DNA of 64,000 bases, taken from positions 62,001 through 126,000 of the forward strand of contig JBBDJD010000019.1 in the NCBI GenBank assembly GCA_040880025.1, in the 5' to 3' direction. This DNA is from RCIO01 sp040880025 (GTDB lineage Bacteria > Pseudomonadota > Alphaproteobacteria > Rhizobiales > Rhizobiaceae). Shown piece after piece: positions 33,907 through 42,898 of the stretch (position 1 is its first letter; each line of letters opens with the position of its first letter). The notes under the pieces were generated by a model that saw only the letters and a program-made list of their open reading frames with translations, had not been told where the DNA came from and ran no database searches. The translations under genes and the position numbers were made by a program.

Positions 33907-34728
33907 CTACCGCAGCTTCGGATGACGGTTTACGTCCTTGTAGAGCAGATAGCGAAATCTGCCAGGTCCGCCCGCGTAGCAGGCCTGGGGGCAGAAGGCG
34001 CGCAGCCACATGAAATCACCGGCCTCGACCTCGACCCAGTCCTGGTTGAGCCGGTAAACTGCCTTGCCTTCCAGAACATACAGACCGTGCTCCATGACAT
34101 GGGTTTCGGTGAAGGGAATGACCGCGCCAGGCTCAAAGCTGACGATATTGACGTGCATGTCGTGGCGCAGGTCATTCGGGTCTATGAAACGCGTCGTCGC
34201 CCATTTGCCGGCCGCGCCTGGCATCGAGAGCGGCGCAATGTCCTGTTCGTTGCAAAATACAGGGTCGGGCAGTTCGATGCCGTCAACCTTGTCGTAGAGT
34301 TTCCTGATCCAGAGAAAGCGGGCCGGCGCGGCGCCCGTGTTGCGAAGCGTCCAGCCGCTTGCGGGCGGCAGATAACCGAACCCGCCAGGCTGGAGCCGGT
34401 GCTCCGCGCCGCCAACGGCTACAGTCACTTCGCCGACCTGAACGAAAAGGGCGGCCTGTGCCCCGCTGTCCGGCTCGGGATTGTCGCTGCCGCCTCCCGG
34501 CAGCACCTCCATCGCGTATTCGCAGAAGGTCTCGGCAAAGCCCGAGAGCGGCCGCGCCAGTATCCAGGCGCGGGTCTGCTCCCAGAAGGGAAGCTGGCTC
34601 GTCACGATGTCCTTCATCACGCCATTCGGGATGACGACATATGCTTCAGTAAAGACGGCGCGCCCCGTCATCAATTCGGTCTGCGGCGGATTACCGCCCG
34701 TCGGCGCATGGTAGCTCGGCCCGGCCAT
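33907..34728 (-). CDS. allE: (S)-ureidoglycine aminohydrolase
   Basis: 273 residues with a bicupin layout: an N-terminal cupin (AAYVVIPN-type start at TEAYVVIPNGV, GGGSDNPEPDSGAQAALFVQVGE) and a C-terminal cupin with Mn ligands in ETHVMEHGLYVLEG and DFMWLRAFCPQACYAGG. This is the AllE/UGHY family that releases ammonia from (S)-ureidoglycine to give (S)-ureidoglycolate for AllA directly downstream. The usual length is about 260-280. The gene lies 10 bp after the PuuE fusion gene. Confidence 0.9.
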   Translation of the reverse strand: MAGPSYHAPTGGNPPQTELMTGRAVFTEAYVVIPNGVMKDIVTSQLPFWEQTRAWILARPLSGFAETFCEYAMEVLPGGGSDNPEPDSGAQAALFVQVGEVTVAVGGAEHRLQPGGFGYLPPASGWTLRNTGAAPARFLWIRKLYDKVDGIELPDPVFCNEQDIAPLSMPGAAGKWATTRFIDPNDLRHDMHVNIVSFEPGAVIPFTETHVMEHGLYVLEGKAVYRLNQDWVEVEAGDFMWLRAFCPQACYAGGPGRFRYLLYKDVNRHPKLR

Positions 34729-34738
34729 GTGATTTTCC

Positions 34739-36172
34739 CTAGGAAGGCAGGATTTCTTTCAGCCGAAGCAGCGCGATGCGTTCGACCTGCTCGCACGCGG
34801 TCGCGAATTCCTCGCTTCGGTCGTTGTCGATACGGCCCTTGAAAGCCGCGAGTATGTCGTTCCTGGTCCGGCCTTTGACCGCAATGATGAAGGGAAAGCC
34901 GAACTTGTCGACATAAGCGGAATTCAGGGCGGTGAATGCCTGCCGCTCGCCATCGGTCAGCGCATCGAGACCCGCGGAAGCCTGTTCCGACGCCGATTCC
35001 GTAGTCAGGCGCCTTGCCTGCGCCAGCTTTCCGGCCAGATCAGGATGCGCGGTCAGCACGCCAAGGCGTTCTTCTTCGCTGGCAGAGCGAAAAATCCGCG
35101 CAAGCGCATTGTGCAACCCGCCGGCGCTGTCATGCGCGGGGCCGAGTTCCAGTTCGAAGGCGCGTTCGGTGATCCACGGTGAATGTTCGAAAATGCCGCC
35201 GAACCTGGCCACGAACTCGGCCTTGTCCATGCGGCTCGGGCGCAGGCCCGGCGCTTCATAAGGATGCGTTTTGCGCCAGTGGGCGGCGATGTCGGCGCGG
35301 GTGGCGACCCAGACATCGGCATGGCTTTTCACGTAGTCGATGAAGCGTTGCAGCGCCGCGGCGCGGCCCGGCCTGCCGACGAGGCGGCAGTGCAGACCGA
35401 CATTGAGCATGCCGGCGCGGCCTTCGCCGCCCTCGCGATAAAGCGTGTCGAAGCTGTCTTTCAGATAGCCGAAGAACTGGTCGCCCGAATTGAAGCCCTG
35501 CGGGGTGGCGAAGCGCATGTCGTTGGCGTCGAGCGTATAGGGGATGATGAGTTGCGGTTCGATCGCATTGCCGTGCCCATCATGGTCGAGCCAGTACGGC
35601 AGTTCGTCGTCATAAGTGTCGGCGATCCAGTCGAAACCGCCTTCGCTGGCCGCAATGCGAACTGACCATGCCGATGTGCGGCCGAGATAGAGACCGCGCG
35701 GGCGCTCGCCCACCACTTCGGTGTGCAGGCGGATCGCCTCAACCAGGTCGCTGCGCTCGTCGGCTTCCGCGTGGTCGCGATAGTCGATCCATTTCAGCCC
35801 GTGTGAGGCCATTTCCCAGCCGGCTTCCCTCATCGCCGCCGTCTGGTCGGGTGAGCGGGCAAGCGCCGTGGCGACGCCGAAAACCGTGACCGGAATTTGT
35901 GCTTCGGTGAACATACGGTGCAGCCGCCAGAAGCCGACGCGCGCGCCATATTCGTAGATCGATTCCATGTTCCAGTGGCGCTTGCCGGCCCAAGGCGCGG
36001 CGCCGACGATTTCGGACAGGAAGGCTTCGGAAGCCGCGTCGCCATGGAGAATGGAGTTTTCGCCGCCTTCCTCGTAATTAACGACGAACTGGACCGCGAT
36101 GCGCGCTCCACCCGGCCATTTCGGATCCGGCCGGTGGCGGCCATAGCCGCGCATGTCGCGCACATAACGCAT
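34739..36172 (-). CDS. puuE: allantoinase PuuE fused to OHCU decarboxylase
   Basis: About 477 residues from ATG 36172, chosen for the AGGGAA site in front and because the PuuE family begins near RDMRGYGRHRP; ATG 36238 is an alternative. The first about 305 residues are a polysaccharide-deacetylase-type (metal-independent) allantoinase (VNYEEGGENSILHGD, WEMASHGLKWIDY, GLYLGRTSAWS). The last about 165 are 2-oxo-4-hydroxy-4-carboxy-5-ureidoimidazoline decarboxylase (FVARFGGIFEHSPWITERAF, LTAHPDLAGKLA, NSAYVDKFGFPFIIAVKG). One chain thus carries out OHCU to (S)-allantoin and allantoin to allantoate. The fusion is known from related bacteria. It is divergent from uraH, whose product is its substrate. 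Confidence 0.92.
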   Translation of the reverse strand: MRYVRDMRGYGRHRPDPKWPGGARIAVQFVVNYEEGGENSILHGDAASEAFLSEIVGAAPWAGKRHWNMESIYEYGARVGFWRLHRMFTEAQIPVTVFGVATALARSPDQTAAMREAGWEMASHGLKWIDYRDHAEADERSDLVEAIRLHTEVVGERPRGLYLGRTSAWSVRIAASEGGFDWIADTYDDELPYWLDHDGHGNAIEPQLIIPYTLDANDMRFATPQGFNSGDQFFGYLKDSFDTLYREGGEGRAGMLNVGLHCRLVGRPGRAAALQRFIDYVKSHADVWVATRADIAAHWRKTHPYEAPGLRPSRMDKAEFVARFGGIFEHSPWITERAFELELGPAHDSAGGLHNALARIFRSASEEERLGVLTAHPDLAGKLAQARRLTTESASEQASAGLDALTDGERQAFTALNSAYVDKFGFPFIIAVKGRTRNDILAAFKGRIDNDRSEEFATACEQVERIALLRLKEILPS

Positions 36173-36331
36173 ATTGCGCAATTCCCTGTCTTTTGCCGCG
36201 ATTCCATACATTTGACGGCGGAAGCGACGATAATCCATCGTCAACGGCGCGTATTCCCCCCAAAAATATTGAAAGTCTTTTCGTCCCGTTCCTAGCGGCA
36301 ATGACTTATGCAATGATTCCCGAACGCACTA

Positions 36332-36354
36332 GATTTTTCTGAAGTTGCGAAAAA
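36332..36354. promoter_or_regulatory. dyad TTTTTC-N9-GAAAAA upstream of uraH
   Basis: Lies in the divergent promoter region of puuE and uraH. It matches the xylB-upstream dyad at about 18 of 23 positions, and its left half, AGATTTTTCTGAA (36331-36343), differs by one base from AGATTTTTTTGAA before puuD (43856-43868). Candidate regulator site. Confidence 0.35.
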
Positions 36355-36370
36355 GGCGAGAGGAACAGGA

Positions 36371-36736
36371 ATGGCCGCTACGGCCTCTGCGAAACTGACA
36401 ACCCATGTTCTGGACACGGCTACGGGCAAGCCGGCGGCGGGACTGTCGATCACGCTTTATCGCGTCAGCGGAAACTCGCACCGCAAGCTCAAGAGTGTTG
36501 TGACCAATCTCGATGGACGGTGTGACGCGCCGCTGCTCGAAGGCGGGGAGTTCAAGACCGGCCAGTACGAGATCATATTTTCGGCGGGCGACTATTTCCG
36601 GGCGATGGGAACGGAGCTTCCCGATCCGCCGTTTCTGGACGAGGTTCCCATCCGGTTCGGAATGGCGGAGATGACGCATTATCATGTGCCGCTGCTGATT
36701 TCGCCCTATGGCTACTCGACATATCGGGGCAGCTGA
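36371..36736 (+). CDS. uraH: 5-hydroxyisourate hydrolase
   Basis: 121 residues, ATG 36371 behind GAGAGGAA. It is transthyretin-like: LTTHVLDTATGKPAAGLSI at the N-terminus with the active-site His, SVVTNLDGRCDAPLL with Arg, and the diagnostic C-terminal tetrapeptide YRGS. It hydrolyses 5-hydroxyisourate, the product of urate oxidation by PuuD, to OHCU. It is the first gene of a plus-strand operon with xdhA starting 6 bp later. Confidence 0.96.
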   Translation: MAATASAKLTTHVLDTATGKPAAGLSITLYRVSGNSHRKLKSVVTNLDGRCDAPLLEGGEFKTGQYEIIFSAGDYFRAMGTELPDPPFLDEVPIRFGMAEMTHYHVPLLISPYGYSTYRGS

Positions 36737-36741
36737 AACCG

Positions 36742-38223
36742 ATGACGACGCCAGCGATACGCCAGCAAATCCGTTTCCTGCTCAATGGCGAGGAGATCGT
36801 CACCGGCGATGTGCGCCCCGACGAAACGCTGCTCGATTTTCTCAGGCTGCGGCGCGCGCTTGTCGGCACCAAGGAAGGCTGCGCGGAAGGAGACTGCGGC
36901 GCCTGCACGGTGCTGGTCGGGCGGCTTGCCGGGGGCGAACTCATCTATGAGGGTGTCAACGCCTGCATACGGTTCCTGGCTTCTGTGGATGGCTGCCACG
37001 TCGTCACGGTCGAACATCTGAAACGGCCGGATGGATCGCTGCATCCGGTCCAGCAATCGCTGGTCGACCATCACGGTTCGCAATGCGGCTTCTGTACTCC
37101 GGGCTTCGTGATGGGCATGTACGCTCTGTGGATGCGTACGCCGGCGCCGACCGATCAGGAGATCGAGATCGCGCTGCAGGGCAATCTGTGCCGCTGCACC
37201 GGCTATGAACCGATCGTAAAGGCGGCGAAGGCGGCCTCCGGTTACGGTGCGGTGAGTGAGGATCCGCTGGTCGCGGAACGCGCGGCCGTAGCCGCCCGGC
37301 TCGATGGCTGGAAGGATGGAACGCGCGTCGAGATCGGCGCGGGCGCCGCCCGCGTCATCATCCCCGCATCGCTCGACGATTTCGCCGGCCTCTATGAAGC
37401 GGAACCGGGAGCGACGGTGGTTGCCGGTTCGACCGATGTCGGGCTGTGGGTGACAAAACAGATGCGTGACATTTCGCCGGCGATCTTCATCGGCGGACTG
37501 GACGAGCTGCGCGGCATCGACACCCCGGGCGATGCCGTCACCATCGGCGCCGGTGTGAGCTACACTCAGGCGCGCGGTGTGCTCGGGGCTGCCATCCCCG
37601 CATTCGGGCCGCTGGTTGACCGCATAGGCGGCGATCAGGTGCGCAATATGGGCACGATCGGGGGCAATATCGCCAACGGCTCACCGATCGGCGATACGCC
37701 GCCGCCCATGATTGTGCTGGGCGCGACGCTGACGCTGCGCAAGGGAGCCACGCGACGGACCATGCCCCTTGAGGATTTCTTCATCGACTACGGCAAGCAG
37801 GACCGGCTGCCGGGCGAGTTCGTGGAGAGCGTCACGGTTCCGCTGCCGGCAACGGGCGCGCATTTTGCCGCCTACAAGATCACCAAGCGCCGCGACGAGG
37901 ACATAACCGCCGCGCTCGGCGCATTCTATCTCGAACTGGCGGGCGATGGCTCGGTGGCGGCGATCCGCATCGCCTATGGCGGGATGGCGGCGACGCCGAA
38001 GCGCGCGCCCACAGTCGAAGCCGCGCTGACCGGACGGCCATGGACCATGGCGAATGTGGAGGCCGCGGTCGCAGCCTATTCGACAGACTACGCGCCCATT
38101 TCCGACATGCGCGCGTCCGCCGAGTACCGGATGCTGGTGGCGCAGAACCTGCTCAAGCGTTTCTTCATCGAATCAACCGGCACGAGGAAGCCGTTTGTGG
38201 TGTCCCGTTACGAGGCCGCCTGA
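36742..38223 (+). CDS. xdhA: xanthine dehydrogenase, iron-sulfur/FAD small subunit
   Basis: 493 residues. N-terminal plant-type 2Fe-2S domain with CAEGDCGACTV, a second all-helical 2Fe-2S domain with CGFCTPG and LCRCTGY, then an FAD domain (VVAGSTDVGLWVTKQM, GGDQVRNMGTIGGNIANGSP) and a CO dehydrogenase flavoprotein C-terminal domain. All eight Fe-S cysteines are present. It transfers electrons from the molybdenum subunit to NAD+. Its stop codon overlaps the xdhB start (TGATG). Confidence 0.96.
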   Translation: MTTPAIRQQIRFLLNGEEIVTGDVRPDETLLDFLRLRRALVGTKEGCAEGDCGACTVLVGRLAGGELIYEGVNACIRFLASVDGCHVVTVEHLKRPDGSLHPVQQSLVDHHGSQCGFCTPGFVMGMYALWMRTPAPTDQEIEIALQGNLCRCTGYEPIVKAAKAASGYGAVSEDPLVAERAAVAARLDGWKDGTRVEIGAGAARVIIPASLDDFAGLYEAEPGATVVAGSTDVGLWVTKQMRDISPAIFIGGLDELRGIDTPGDAVTIGAGVSYTQARGVLGAAIPAFGPLVDRIGGDQVRNMGTIGGNIANGSPIGDTPPPMIVLGATLTLRKGATRRTMPLEDFFIDYGKQDRLPGEFVESVTVPLPATGAHFAAYKITKRRDEDITAALGAFYLELAGDGSVAAIRIAYGGMAATPKRAPTVEAALTGRPWTMANVEAAVAAYSTDYAPISDMRASAEYRMLVAQNLLKRFFIESTGTRKPFVVSRYEAA

Positions 38224-40580
38224 TGAACCGGCATTCAGCGCCCGACCTCAATGCGACGAAGGTCGTCGGCGGCGTCGCCAGCGACCGGCAGCACGATTCC
38301 GCCCACAAGCACGTGACCGGCGAGGCAGTCTATATCGACGACATGCCGGAAGTGGCCGGCATGCTGCATGGCTGCCTCGGCCTGTCCACAATCGCGCATG
38401 GCGCGATCACGTCGGTAGACCTGTCGGCTGTGAAGTCGGCACCCGGCGTCGTCGCGGTGCTGACGGCGTCGGACGTTCCAGGCGAGAACGATATCTCGCC
38501 GACCGGGCTCCACGACGAACCCGTTCTGGCAGCTGACAAGGTCCAATTCTTCGGCCAGCCCATCTTCTGCGTGATCGCCCGTACGCGTGAGGCGGCGAGG
38601 CGGGCCTGCAAGCTGGCCAAGGTCGATTATGACTGGCAGCCGGGCGTCTTCGACGTCGAAGGCCTCGACCCCGCCCAGGACAGGTTCGTCACCGCGCCGT
38701 TGACGCTCGAACGAGGCGACGTCGCGCTGGCGCTTGCCTCCGCGCCGCGCCGGCTCAAGGGCCGTATGCGGATCGGCGGGCAGGACCATTTCTATCTCGA
38801 AGGCCAGATCGCGATGGCGATTCCCGGCGAGGACGGCGATGTCACCGTCTATTCCTCGACGCAGCATCCGAGTGAAGTGCAGCACATGGTGGCGCATGCG
38901 CTGGGCGTGCCCTCCCATGCTGTGACGGTTGAAATCCGCCGCATGGGCGGCGGCTTCGGCGGCAAGGAAACGCAGGGCAACCAGTTCGCCGCGCTGGCGG
39001 CGATCGCCGCCAAGAAGCTCGGCCGCGCGGTCAAGATCAGGCCGGATCGCGACGACGACATGATCGCCACCGGCAAGCGGCACGATTTCGTCGCCGATTA
39101 CGAAGTGGGCTTCGACGACGAGGGGAACATTCTCGGCGTCGACTTCACCTATGCGGCGCGATGCGGGTTCTCGTCCGATCTCTCGGGGCCGGTGACGGAC
39201 CGTGCGCTGTTTCACTGCGACAATGCCTATTATTTGCCGGCTGTGCGGGCGATGTCGGCGCCCTTCTACACCAACACCGTGTCGAACACGGCTTTCCGGG
39301 GCTTCGGCGGTCCTCAGGGCATGGTCGGCGGCGAGCGGGTGATCGAGGAGATCGCGTTTGCGCTCGGCAAGGACCCGCTGGAGGTCCGCAAGCGCAATTT
39401 CTACGGCCAGCCGGGCGACGGGGGCAGCCGCAACGTAACGCCCTATCACCAAACGGTGGAGGACAATGTCATTCACCGGATCGTCGAGGAACTTGAAAAG
39501 AGCGCGGAATATGAGGGGCGGAAACGCCAGGTCGCCGCGTTCAATGCCAATAGCGACATCATCAAGCGCGGCATCGCGCTGACGCCGGTGAAGTTCGGCA
39601 TTTCTTTCACCGCCACGCATTTCAACCAGGCGGGCGCGCTGGTGCATGTCTACACGGACGGATCGGTCCACCTGAACCATGGCGGCACGGAGATGGGGCA
39701 GGGGCTCTACATCAAGGTGGCGCAGGTGGTGGCCGAGGAATTCCAGATCGACATCGACCACGTGAAGATCACCGCCACGACCACCGGCAAGGTGCCAAAC
39801 ACTTCGGCGACGGCTGCATCGTCGGGCTCCGACCTCAACGGCATGGCGGCGCAGAACGGCGCGCGCCAGATCAAGGACCGGCTGATTGCATTCGCGGCCG
39901 ACAAATACGAAGTGCCGGCCGAGCAGGTCGTCTTCCTGCCAAACCGGGTGCGGGTGGGCAATCAGGAAATCCCGTTCCCGGCGCTGGTGCGCGAGGCTTA
40001 TCTGGGCCGCGTGCAGCTGTCGGCGGCGGGTTTCTACAAGACGCCGGAAATCCACTGGGATCGCGAAAAGGGGCGCGGCCAGCCCTTCTACTATTTCGCC
40101 TACGGCGCGGCCTGCGCGGAGGTGTCGATCGACACGCTGACCGGCGAATACATGGTCGAGCGGGTGGACATACTGCACGAGACCGGCCGCTCACTGAACA
40201 AGGCGATCGATATCGGCCAGGTCGAAGGCGCCTTCATCCAGGGCATGGGTTGGCTGACGACCGAGGAACTGGTGTGGGACGAGAAGGGGCGGCTTAGGAC
40301 GCATGCGCCGTCGACCTACAAGATACCGCTCGCCTCCGACCGGCCGAAGGTTTTCAACGTTGCGCTCGCCGACTGGGTCGAGAACGCGAAGCCGACGGTG
40401 CACCGCTCCAAGGCGGTGGGCGAGCCGCCCTTCATGCTGGCAATCTCGGTGTTGCACGCGCTGTCGGATGCCGTTGCCAGCGTCGCCAACCACACGGTCT
40501 GCCCACGGCTCGACGCGCCGGCAACGCCGGAGCGGGTGCTGATGGCGGTGGAACGGCTGAAGCGCGAGACGGCGGGCTAG
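38223..40580 (+). CDS. xdhB: xanthine dehydrogenase, molybdopterin large subunit
   Basis: 785 residues from ATG 38223, overlapping the xdhA stop; an in-frame start 61 codons upstream lies within xdhA and is rejected. Blocks include GEAVYIDDMPE, GQDHFYLEGQIAM, RRMGGGFGGKE, NTAFRGFGGPQGM, GGTEMGQGLYIKV and the C-terminal AVGEPPFML containing the catalytic Glu. It oxidises hypoxanthine and xanthine to urate. Subunit order and length are those of Rhodobacter-type XdhAB. Confidence 0.96.
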   Translation: MNRHSAPDLNATKVVGGVASDRQHDSAHKHVTGEAVYIDDMPEVAGMLHGCLGLSTIAHGAITSVDLSAVKSAPGVVAVLTASDVPGENDISPTGLHDEPVLAADKVQFFGQPIFCVIARTREAARRACKLAKVDYDWQPGVFDVEGLDPAQDRFVTAPLTLERGDVALALASAPRRLKGRMRIGGQDHFYLEGQIAMAIPGEDGDVTVYSSTQHPSEVQHMVAHALGVPSHAVTVEIRRMGGGFGGKETQGNQFAALAAIAAKKLGRAVKIRPDRDDDMIATGKRHDFVADYEVGFDDEGNILGVDFTYAARCGFSSDLSGPVTDRALFHCDNAYYLPAVRAMSAPFYTNTVSNTAFRGFGGPQGMVGGERVIEEIAFALGKDPLEVRKRNFYGQPGDGGSRNVTPYHQTVEDNVIHRIVEELEKSAEYEGRKRQVAAFNANSDIIKRGIALTPVKFGISFTATHFNQAGALVHVYTDGSVHLNHGGTEMGQGLYIKVAQVVAEEFQIDIDHVKITATTTGKVPNTSATAASSGSDLNGMAAQNGARQIKDRLIAFAADKYEVPAEQVVFLPNRVRVGNQEIPFPALVREAYLGRVQLSAAGFYKTPEIHWDREKGRGQPFYYFAYGAACAEVSIDTLTGEYMVERVDILHETGRSLNKAIDIGQVEGAFIQGMGWLTTEELVWDEKGRLRTHAPSTYKIPLASDRPKVFNVALADWVENAKPTVHRSKAVGEPPFMLAISVLHALSDAVASVANHTVCPRLDAPATPERVLMAVERLKRETAG

Positions 40581-40611
40581 CGTCTCAACGCAGGAGCGCT
40601 ATCCTCTCGCC

Positions 40612-41421
40612 ATGAGTTCGATCCTCTCCAGCCTCAAGCGTTTTGATGCCGGCGGCGGCGCAACGGCGCTTGTCGAGGTCGCCGAGGCGAAGGGTTCGAC
40701 GCCGCGCGAGCGGGGCGCCTGGATGCTGGTGAGGGCCGACGCCATTTTCGGCACGATCGGCGGCGGACAGCTCGAATTCCTGGCGATCGACAAGGCACGC
40801 GAGCTGATCGCTAAGAATGTGGCGACGGGCGCCCTCGACATTCCGCTGGGACCGGAGATCGGCCAGTGTTGCGGCGGGCGCGTGACGCTTTCAATCATGC
40901 TCGTCGACGAAAAGAAGGCGGCGGAGCTGCGCAAACGCGCCGCGAAACAGGATGCGATGAGGCCGCATGTCTATCTGTTCGGTGGTGGCCATGTCGGCCA
41001 TGCGCTTGCTGAAGCGTTCGACCTTCTGCCACTTAATGTGAGCGTCATCGAGACGCGCGCCGATGCGCTGACCGGTCTGCCGGGGACCGTGACGTCCAGA
41101 CTGACCCCTGTACCGGAAGAAGCGGTGCGTGAAGCGCCGCCGGGTTCCGCCTACATCGTGCTCACGCACGATCACGCGCTCGATTTCCTGATCGTCGCCG
41201 AAGCGCTGAGGCGGGCGGATGCGGCCTATGTCGGCATGATCGGGTCGAAGACCAAGCGGGAGACCTTCCGCCGCTGGTACCTGAAGGAGGCGGGCGGAAC
41301 CGAGACCGATGCGGCGCGGCTTGTGTGCCCGATCGGCGGTGGCGACGTCATTGACAAAAGGCCCGCCGTCATCGCCGCGTTGACGGCTGCTGAAGTCCTC
41401 TCCGCGCTCGCATCCCGCTGA
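40612..41421 (+). CDS. xdhC: xanthine dehydrogenase accessory protein XdhC
   Basis: 269 residues, ATG 40612, CAGGAG upstream. N-terminal XdhC/CoxI domain (VEVAEAKGSTPRERGAWMLV, GTIGGGQLEF, CCGGRVTL) and a C-terminal Rossmann-like domain (YLFGGGHVGHALAEAF, VLTHDHALDFLI, GMIGSKTKR). XdhC binds sulfurated molybdenum cofactor and inserts it into XdhB. It ends the uraH-xdhABC operon. Confidence 0.94.
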   Translation: MSSILSSLKRFDAGGGATALVEVAEAKGSTPRERGAWMLVRADAIFGTIGGGQLEFLAIDKARELIAKNVATGALDIPLGPEIGQCCGGRVTLSIMLVDEKKAAELRKRAAKQDAMRPHVYLFGGGHVGHALAEAFDLLPLNVSVIETRADALTGLPGTVTSRLTPVPEEAVREAPPGSAYIVLTHDHALDFLIVAEALRRADAAYVGMIGSKTKRETFRRWYLKEAGGTETDAARLVCPIGGGDVIDKRPAVIAALTAAEVLSALASR

Positions 41422-41463
41422 AATATCTCACTTGTTGTGACCTCGGCGTTTATGCGATTTGAT

Positions 41464-41492
41464 TTGACTTTCGCGGGTGCCGTGCCTACATG
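41464..41492 (+). promoter_or_regulatory. candidate sigma-70-type promoter of cspA
   Basis: TTGACT (41464-41469), 17-bp spacer, TACATG (41487-41492). It would give an untranslated leader of about 130 nt before the cspA start, as expected for a cold-shock mRNA. Confidence 0.45.
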
Positions 41493-41629
41493 CGACGGAT
41501 CGATATTTGGTCTGTGACTTTTGTTTCGCGAACGCTATGCGCGCTCTGGACGAACTTCCTTTCAAAAATCGACTAATCGTCAACGGAAATATTCCGCTGG
41601 CATAACTACTGCCAATGAAAGGGTTCTCC

Positions 41630-41839
41630 ATGAGCACTGGCACCGTAAAGTGGTTCAACGCAACCAAGGGCTTCGGTTTCATCCAGCCTGATGATGGCGG
41701 CAATGACGTCTTCGTTCACATCTCCGCCGTCGAGCGTGCTGGCATGAGCCATATCGTCGAAGGTCAGAAGATCAACTTCGAGATGGTTCGCGACAACAAG
41801 TCCGGCAAGATGGCCGCTGACAATCTGTCGGCTGCCTAA
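41630..41839 (+). CDS. cspA: cold shock protein, CspA family
   Basis: 69 residues from ATG 41630, with AAAGGG at 41618-41623; the ATG at 41615 would add five residues ahead of the ribosome site. A single OB-fold with both RNA-binding motifs: KGFGFIQ (RNP1) and VFVHIS (RNP2), beginning GTVKWFN. It acts as a single-stranded nucleic-acid chaperone. The long untranslated leader and the terminator at 41901 make it an independent transcription unit within the purine region. Confidence 0.95.
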   Translation: MSTGTVKWFNATKGFGFIQPDDGGNDVFVHISAVERAGMSHIVEGQKINFEMVRDNKSGKMAADNLSAA

Positions 41840-41900
41840 ATATCGTTGATCTGCTGCGTGACCACGGATGTACTGGCACGCAATGCATTGATCACGTTGG

Positions 41901-41927
41901 AAGGCCGGGCTCTCGCCTGGCCTTTTT
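41901..41927 (+). terminator. rho-independent terminator after cspA
   Basis: GGCCGGGC/GCCTGGCC stem with a TCTC loop, followed by TTTTT. Ends the cspA transcript. Confidence 0.8.
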
Positions 41928-41972
41928 CAATTTCGGCGCGCTTTCGCGCCATTTCGTAGTGGGAGTGTACGC

Positions 41973-42185
41973 ATGAGCGGTGGTCCCAAAAGCGCGCGTG
42001 AGCGCGCGGAGATCGCATTTGGGGCACTTCAGACGCGGGAGCTCTTTCGCGACCGGCTTGCGGCGGAAGAGGATGCCACTGCCGCCGCGCGGCGTGAGAA
42101 GACCGCCCGTTTGAAGGCGGCGAGGCTCGCGGCCGAAGAGGCTGAGCCGGCAGCGCCAGCCAAGCCAAAACGACGCTCCAAATAG
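41973..42185 (+). CDS. small basic/charged hypothetical protein downstream of cspA
   Basis: 70 residues, ATG 41973. MSGGPKSARERAEIAFG at the start, then an Ala/Arg/Glu-rich helix and a basic tail PAKPKRRSK. Similar short proteins commonly follow cspA in Hyphomicrobiales as far as I recall, which together with the clean start makes it a probable real gene. It is likely a nucleic-acid-associated protein judging by charge (inference). It is separated from cspA by a terminator, so read-through or its own promoter is needed. Confidence 0.6.
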   Translation: MSGGPKSARERAEIAFGALQTRELFRDRLAAEEDATAAARREKTARLKAARLAAEEAEPAAPAKPKRRSK

Positions 42186-42612
42186 CATCGCGATCGTCCG
42201 GCAGGTCAGGCAGCCGGCGTGGACGACGAACCCTGTTTCCGCGCCATGACGTCGAGATAGGCCGCTTGCAGCCGCTCGCGCACGGGCGTCGGTCAGGATG
42301 CGGCGCGCCGATGGGAACACCCAGGTGCTCCGAGCGCAGCTCTCCATGAACTGCCGCCACATTTCCGGCCCGCCTTCGTCGAGCAGGATGGCGCGGATCG
42401 ACAGTTCCTCACTCACCGGCAGCCATTTCAAGCAGTTTCTGGCCTGTCGCCAATACGGGCGCGCCGGCAATCCTCTACTGCTTCATATTCGTGTATCCGG
42501 TTTTCGCCGGACCGGGCGCTTGGAGCGTGGACGCCGCGACGGCGACCCGCTTGTCTGACGGGCGCTGAATGCCGAAGGCGCCGCCGACCTATCCCGATTT
42601 CTGGAAGCCTGC
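42186..42612. other. intergenic region with decayed coding traces
   Basis: About 430 bp with no intact gene. Minus-strand frames carry protein-like pieces in different phases: EELSIRAILLDEGGPEMWRQ near 42390, then SEHLGVP in another frame, then a piece ending VRERLQAAYLDVMARKQG before a stop near 42210. This suggests one gene broken by at least two frameshifts. A plus-strand trace (VYPVFAGPGAWSVDAAT near 42490-42540) looks like the end of a DoxX-type membrane protein. Neither is intact and the families are not certain. Confidence 0.35.
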
Positions 42613-42888
42613 CTACGCGGCGGTCGGCGGCAGAGGCGGTTCGGCCGCTCGTCGTCGGGCCACCAGTCCACGGATCAACGCGACAAGGAACAGCGCCGCG
42701 GCCCCAGGCAGCGCGGAGGCGATGGCAATGCCCGCGGCTCCCATTTCGCAGCCGCCTGAATCGCCCGGCGTGCCGCAGCGCGGATCGAATATGTGCGCCA
42801 GAATCAATACGATGAAGAACGTCACGATTGGCGCGGCCACAAAACCGGCAACGCCCATAAGAATCGATTTCAGGATAATCCCGGCCAT
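42613..42888 (-). CDS. small two-helix membrane protein, hypothetical
   Basis: 91 residues, ATG 42888. Two hydrophobic segments (about 6-33, ending LAHIF, and about 50-74) flank a short loop with two Cys (RCGTPGDSGGCEMG); a basic RRR stretch and a Pro-rich tail follow. This predicts a small inner-membrane hairpin protein, with the loop cysteines possibly forming a periplasmic disulfide. No family is recognised. It lies 10 bp downstream of the LysR gene and may be co-transcribed with it. Confidence 0.6.
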   Translation of the reverse strand: MAGIILKSILMGVAGFVAAPIVTFFIVLILAHIFDPRCGTPGDSGGCEMGAAGIAIASALPGAAALFLVALIRGLVARRRAAEPPLPPTAA

Positions 42889-42898
42889 GTGACCGTCC

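Noticed and set aside
38235..40178. 647-codon minus-strand frame
   Set aside because: Lies wholly inside xdhB, whose molybdopterin motifs are unmistakable; a GC-bias shadow.
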